Positions 62,125 to 64,000 of a stretch of 64,000 nucleotides of DNA are shown one piece after another (positions within the stretch are counted from its first letter, which is position 1; each line of letters begins with the position of its first letter). Location: positions 1 to 64,000 of the forward strand of contig CAOKOL010000012.1 in assembly GCA_948470335.1 (NCBI GenBank), given 5' to 3'. Both the position numbers and the translations under genes were made by a program. The notes under the pieces are model-generated. The model was not told the origin of the DNA. It worked only from the letters and a program-made list of their open reading frames with translations, and made no database searches. This DNA comes from an uncultured Lachnospiraceae bacterium (GTDB taxonomy: Bacteria; Bacillota; Clostridia; Lachnospirales; Lachnospiraceae).

Positions 62125-62153
62125 AGGATAGCATAGGATCACCAGCATGTCAA
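62125..62153 (-). promoter_or_regulatory. Promoter of the cobalamin riboswitch transcript
   Basis: TTGACA and TATCCT with a 17-base spacer on the minus strand. Its good match argues that the riboswitch RNA is still made. Confidence 0.8.
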
Positions 62154-62719
62154 CTCTTTTTTAATGAAATTTTGTTTAAAAATCCGGGCAAAAGATTGTA
62201 GCATATTTCATTAAAAAATTTGTTGAAAAAAATATAAAAATATGAGAGAATAAATAAAGTTAGTTATTCTTTTAACATTTATCCGAAATGGCAGGCAGGA
62301 GTTCTGCCGCCCCGTGATTCCGCATCGGAAATGTACCGGATCAGAGATCTGTTTCGGCCGTATTTTTCCCAGGCATCGTATACTGACCGGAAAGCTTGCG
62401 GAGCCAGGTTTGCGGCGTTAAGAAACAGGTTATATTTTTCAGGCGGAGGCAATAAATTTTATACTAATTTATGTATTAGTTTGCCTGCTTCTCTTGACTT
62501 AACTGCCAAATAATGATAAATTATAGATAATGAATAATTAACATATCTGCTGCTTCGGATTTCTTTGTAAGGATTAGCGGTTTTGAAATGGAAAACAGAT
62601 GCATTTTAAGCAATCTTTACCAAAAAGCGAAGGAACCGGGGCATTTCCAATAGGGGCGTTTTTCGGGAAACAATCAGGAAAGACGCCGTGCAACCAATCT
62701 ATAAAGAGGAGGTCCTGTT
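62154..62719 (+). other. Long AT-rich leader region before cooC
   Basis: About 560 bases without a convincing gene; a 60-codon frame at 62331-62513 has no ribosome binding site. It contains GGCAG / CTGCC and other small inverted repeats near 62290-62420, and a candidate promoter at 62494. It could hold regulatory sites for the CO dehydrogenase operon. Confidence 0.5.
62494..62522 (+). promoter_or_regulatory. Candidate promoter of the cooC-cooS operon
   Basis: TTGACT and TAAATT with a 17-base spacer, about 200 bases before cooC. The -10 is weak; an alternative pair (TTGAAA, GAGAAT) lies at 62223-62251. Confidence 0.4.
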
Positions 62720-63490
62720 ATGACGCATACGATTGCTGTTGCGGGCAAAGGCGGTACCGGTAAGACCACCACATGCGGATTAATCATTGACTATCTGTGC
62801 AAGCAGAAAAAAGGTCCGATTCTGGCCGTGGACGCGGATGCAAATTCCAACCTGAACGAAGTGCTGGGCGTGGAAGTACAGTTAACCCTGGGTGCCCTCA
62901 GGGAGGAAATCGCACAGGCGGAACTGAAAGTTGACAATCCGATTCCTTTGGGCATGTCGAAAAAAGACTATACGGACTGGAAATTTAATTCCGCAATCGT
63001 GGAAGAAGACGACTATGACATGCTGGTGATGGGACGTTCTCCGGGACAGGGCTGTTATTGTTTTGTGAATGATCTGCTGAGAGCGCAGATCATGCAGTGT
63101 GCTCAGAACTACAAATATGTAGTTGTTGATAATGAAGCCGGTTTGGAGCATATCAGCAGAGGTACCTTGCCGAAAATGGATACGCTGCTTTTAGTCAGCG
63201 ACTGTTCCAGGAGGGGTATTCAGGCAGTGGCAAGAGTGGATGAGATGGTGAAGGAGATGAACCTGAAGCCGTCCACCGTAAAATTGATCGTAAATCGTGC
63301 GCCTGACGGGAAACTAAACGAAGGCGTAATGGAAGAAATAGAGAAACACGGCCTTGATCTGGTGGGAGTGATTCCCCAGGACGAAACGATTTATGATTAT
63401 GACTGCTTTGGCAAAGCTACATCAAAGGTGCCGGATGATAACCCGGTCAAGCTGGCTGTGCAGGAGATTATGAAGAAGCTGGGCTTCTGA
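62720..63490 (+). CDS. cooC: CO dehydrogenase maturation ATPase CooC
   Basis: 256 residues, AAGAGGAGG upstream. MinD/NifH-type P-loop GKGGTGKTT at residues 9-17 with the deviant Lys, DADANSNLNEVLG as switch region, and the metal-binding Cys pair in GQGCYCFVND (CxC), which holds nickel between two subunits. It uses ATP to load nickel into the C-cluster of CO dehydrogenase. The next gene, 59 bases on, is the CO dehydrogenase itself. Confidence 0.95.
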   Translation: MTHTIAVAGKGGTGKTTTCGLIIDYLCKQKKGPILAVDADANSNLNEVLGVEVQLTLGALREEIAQAELKVDNPIPLGMSKKDYTDWKFNSAIVEEDDYDMLVMGRSPGQGCYCFVNDLLRAQIMQCAQNYKYVVVDNEAGLEHISRGTLPKMDTLLLVSDCSRRGIQAVARVDEMVKEMNLKPSTVKLIVNRAPDGKLNEGVMEEIEKHGLDLVGVIPQDETIYDYDCFGKATSKVPDDNPVKLAVQEIMKKLGF

Positions 63491-63549
63491 CTGGTCGAAT
63501 GCCGTATGTAACCCATTAACCCAAAGTAAAGAAGAAAAAGGAGTATTGA

Positions 63550-64000
63550 ATGGAAACGAATGCATTACTTTACACACACGAAGAGTTAGAAGCCGAGTAC
63601 GCGAAACTGCAGGAAGTGGCTGAGAAGAAAGGTGCCAGCACATGGCAGATGAGAGTAAAACAGCAGACACCTCACTGTAAGTTCGGTGAGCAGGGTATCT
63701 GCTGCCGTATCTGCTCCATGGGTCCCTGCCGTATCACTGCAAAAGCTCCCAGAGGTATCTGCGGATGTGATGCTCATGGTATCGTAGCAAGAAATTATCT
63801 GCGTTTCACCCTCGGCGGTACAGCCGCTCACTCTGACCACGGCCGTGAGATCTGCCACACCCTGCATGAAACTTCCGCTGACGGAAACTACAAGGTAAAA
63901 GATCCTGAGAAGCTGTTAAAGCTTGCGAAGGAATGGGAAGTGGAGACAGAAGGCAGAGATATCTATGATGTGGCTCATGACGTAGCTTACATCGGTCTTA
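63550..64000 (+). CDS. cooS: Anaerobic CO dehydrogenase catalytic subunit, N-terminal part
   Basis: The first 150 residues are in the window; the gene continues past base 64000. AAAAGGAG precedes the ATG at 63550. The N-terminal iron-sulfur part is clear: HCKFGEQGICCRICSMGPCR followed by GICGCDAHGIVARN, the cysteines that hold the B- and D-clusters in CooS/AcsA. The enzyme interconverts CO and CO2 at a Ni-Fe-S C-cluster. With cooC before it, and in a bacterium with Rnf, it is most likely the Wood-Ljungdahl enzyme (also called acsA); the rest of that cluster would lie beyond the edge. Confidence 0.95.
   Translation, partial: METNALLYTHEELEAEYAKLQEVAEKKGASTWQMRVKQQTPHCKFGEQGICCRICSMGPCRITAKAPRGICGCDAHGIVARNYLRFTLGGTAAHSDHGREICHTLHETSADGNYKVKDPEKLLKLAKEWEVETEGRDIYDVAHDVAYIGL

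Noticed and set aside
62331..62513. 60-codon frame before cooC
   Set aside because: No ribosome binding site, no family-like sequence, and it lies in an AT-rich leader region.

Overview
The window looks like chromosomal DNA of an acetogenic, gut-type member of the Clostridia, most likely Lachnospiraceae. The signs are Firmicutes-style ribosome binding sites, near-balanced base composition, a six-gene Rnf complex in the order C-D-G-E-A-B, and a CooC/CO dehydrogenase pair at the right edge. No rRNA, tRNA or CRISPR array was seen. Species was not determined.

Left part (1-26.7 kb) is an accessory/stress region. It holds the tail of a flavodoxin-like gene, an IS-like relic, a coiled-coil membrane protein with an Ada-like cysteine tail, a GMP synthase made of the synthetase half only, and a sodium-symporter gene behind an attenuator-like hairpin. 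A TetR regulator follows with palindromic operators and an MFS exporter. Next come an HTH-ABC ATPase fusion with its permease, a solute-binding lipoprotein coupled to a chemoreceptor, an AraC regulator, and a compact ABC / two-component / ABC block of the antimicrobial-peptide type. From 22.7 to 24.2 kb lies an AT-rich graveyard of mobile-element genes (HTH, ParA-like and Rpn-like fragments). A 5' leader element with the same ends and the same distance to the start codon occurs twice, before the ABC gene at 18848 and before an orphan Phd-type antitoxin at 26441.

Middle part (26.7-55 kb) is about cell surface and housekeeping. It has three paralogous GT-C-type membrane proteins with extracytoplasmic discoidin-like domains, aminopeptidase P, MutY, topoisomerase III and a MATE exporter. 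A D-Ala-D-Ala carboxypeptidase with a low-complexity linker precedes a MurL-like epimerase and a MurD2-like ligase, which suggests the alternative route for placing D-Glu in peptidoglycan. An AAA/PD-(D/E)XK protein, an ECF sigma/anti-sigma pair, a probably leaderless phosphoesterase gene, scpA-scpB and proC follow.

Right part (54.4-64 kb) is an energy-conservation region: a NusG-domain-II protein, a Gx transporter, rnfCDGEAB, a nitroreductase, and then cooC-cooS facing the window end. Between the nitroreductase and cooC, on the minus strand, sits a complete promoter, cobalamin riboswitch, structured tail and terminator with no recognisable gene after it. It is a candidate B12-controlled non-coding RNA beside a corrinoid-dependent pathway and is the most interesting object in the window.
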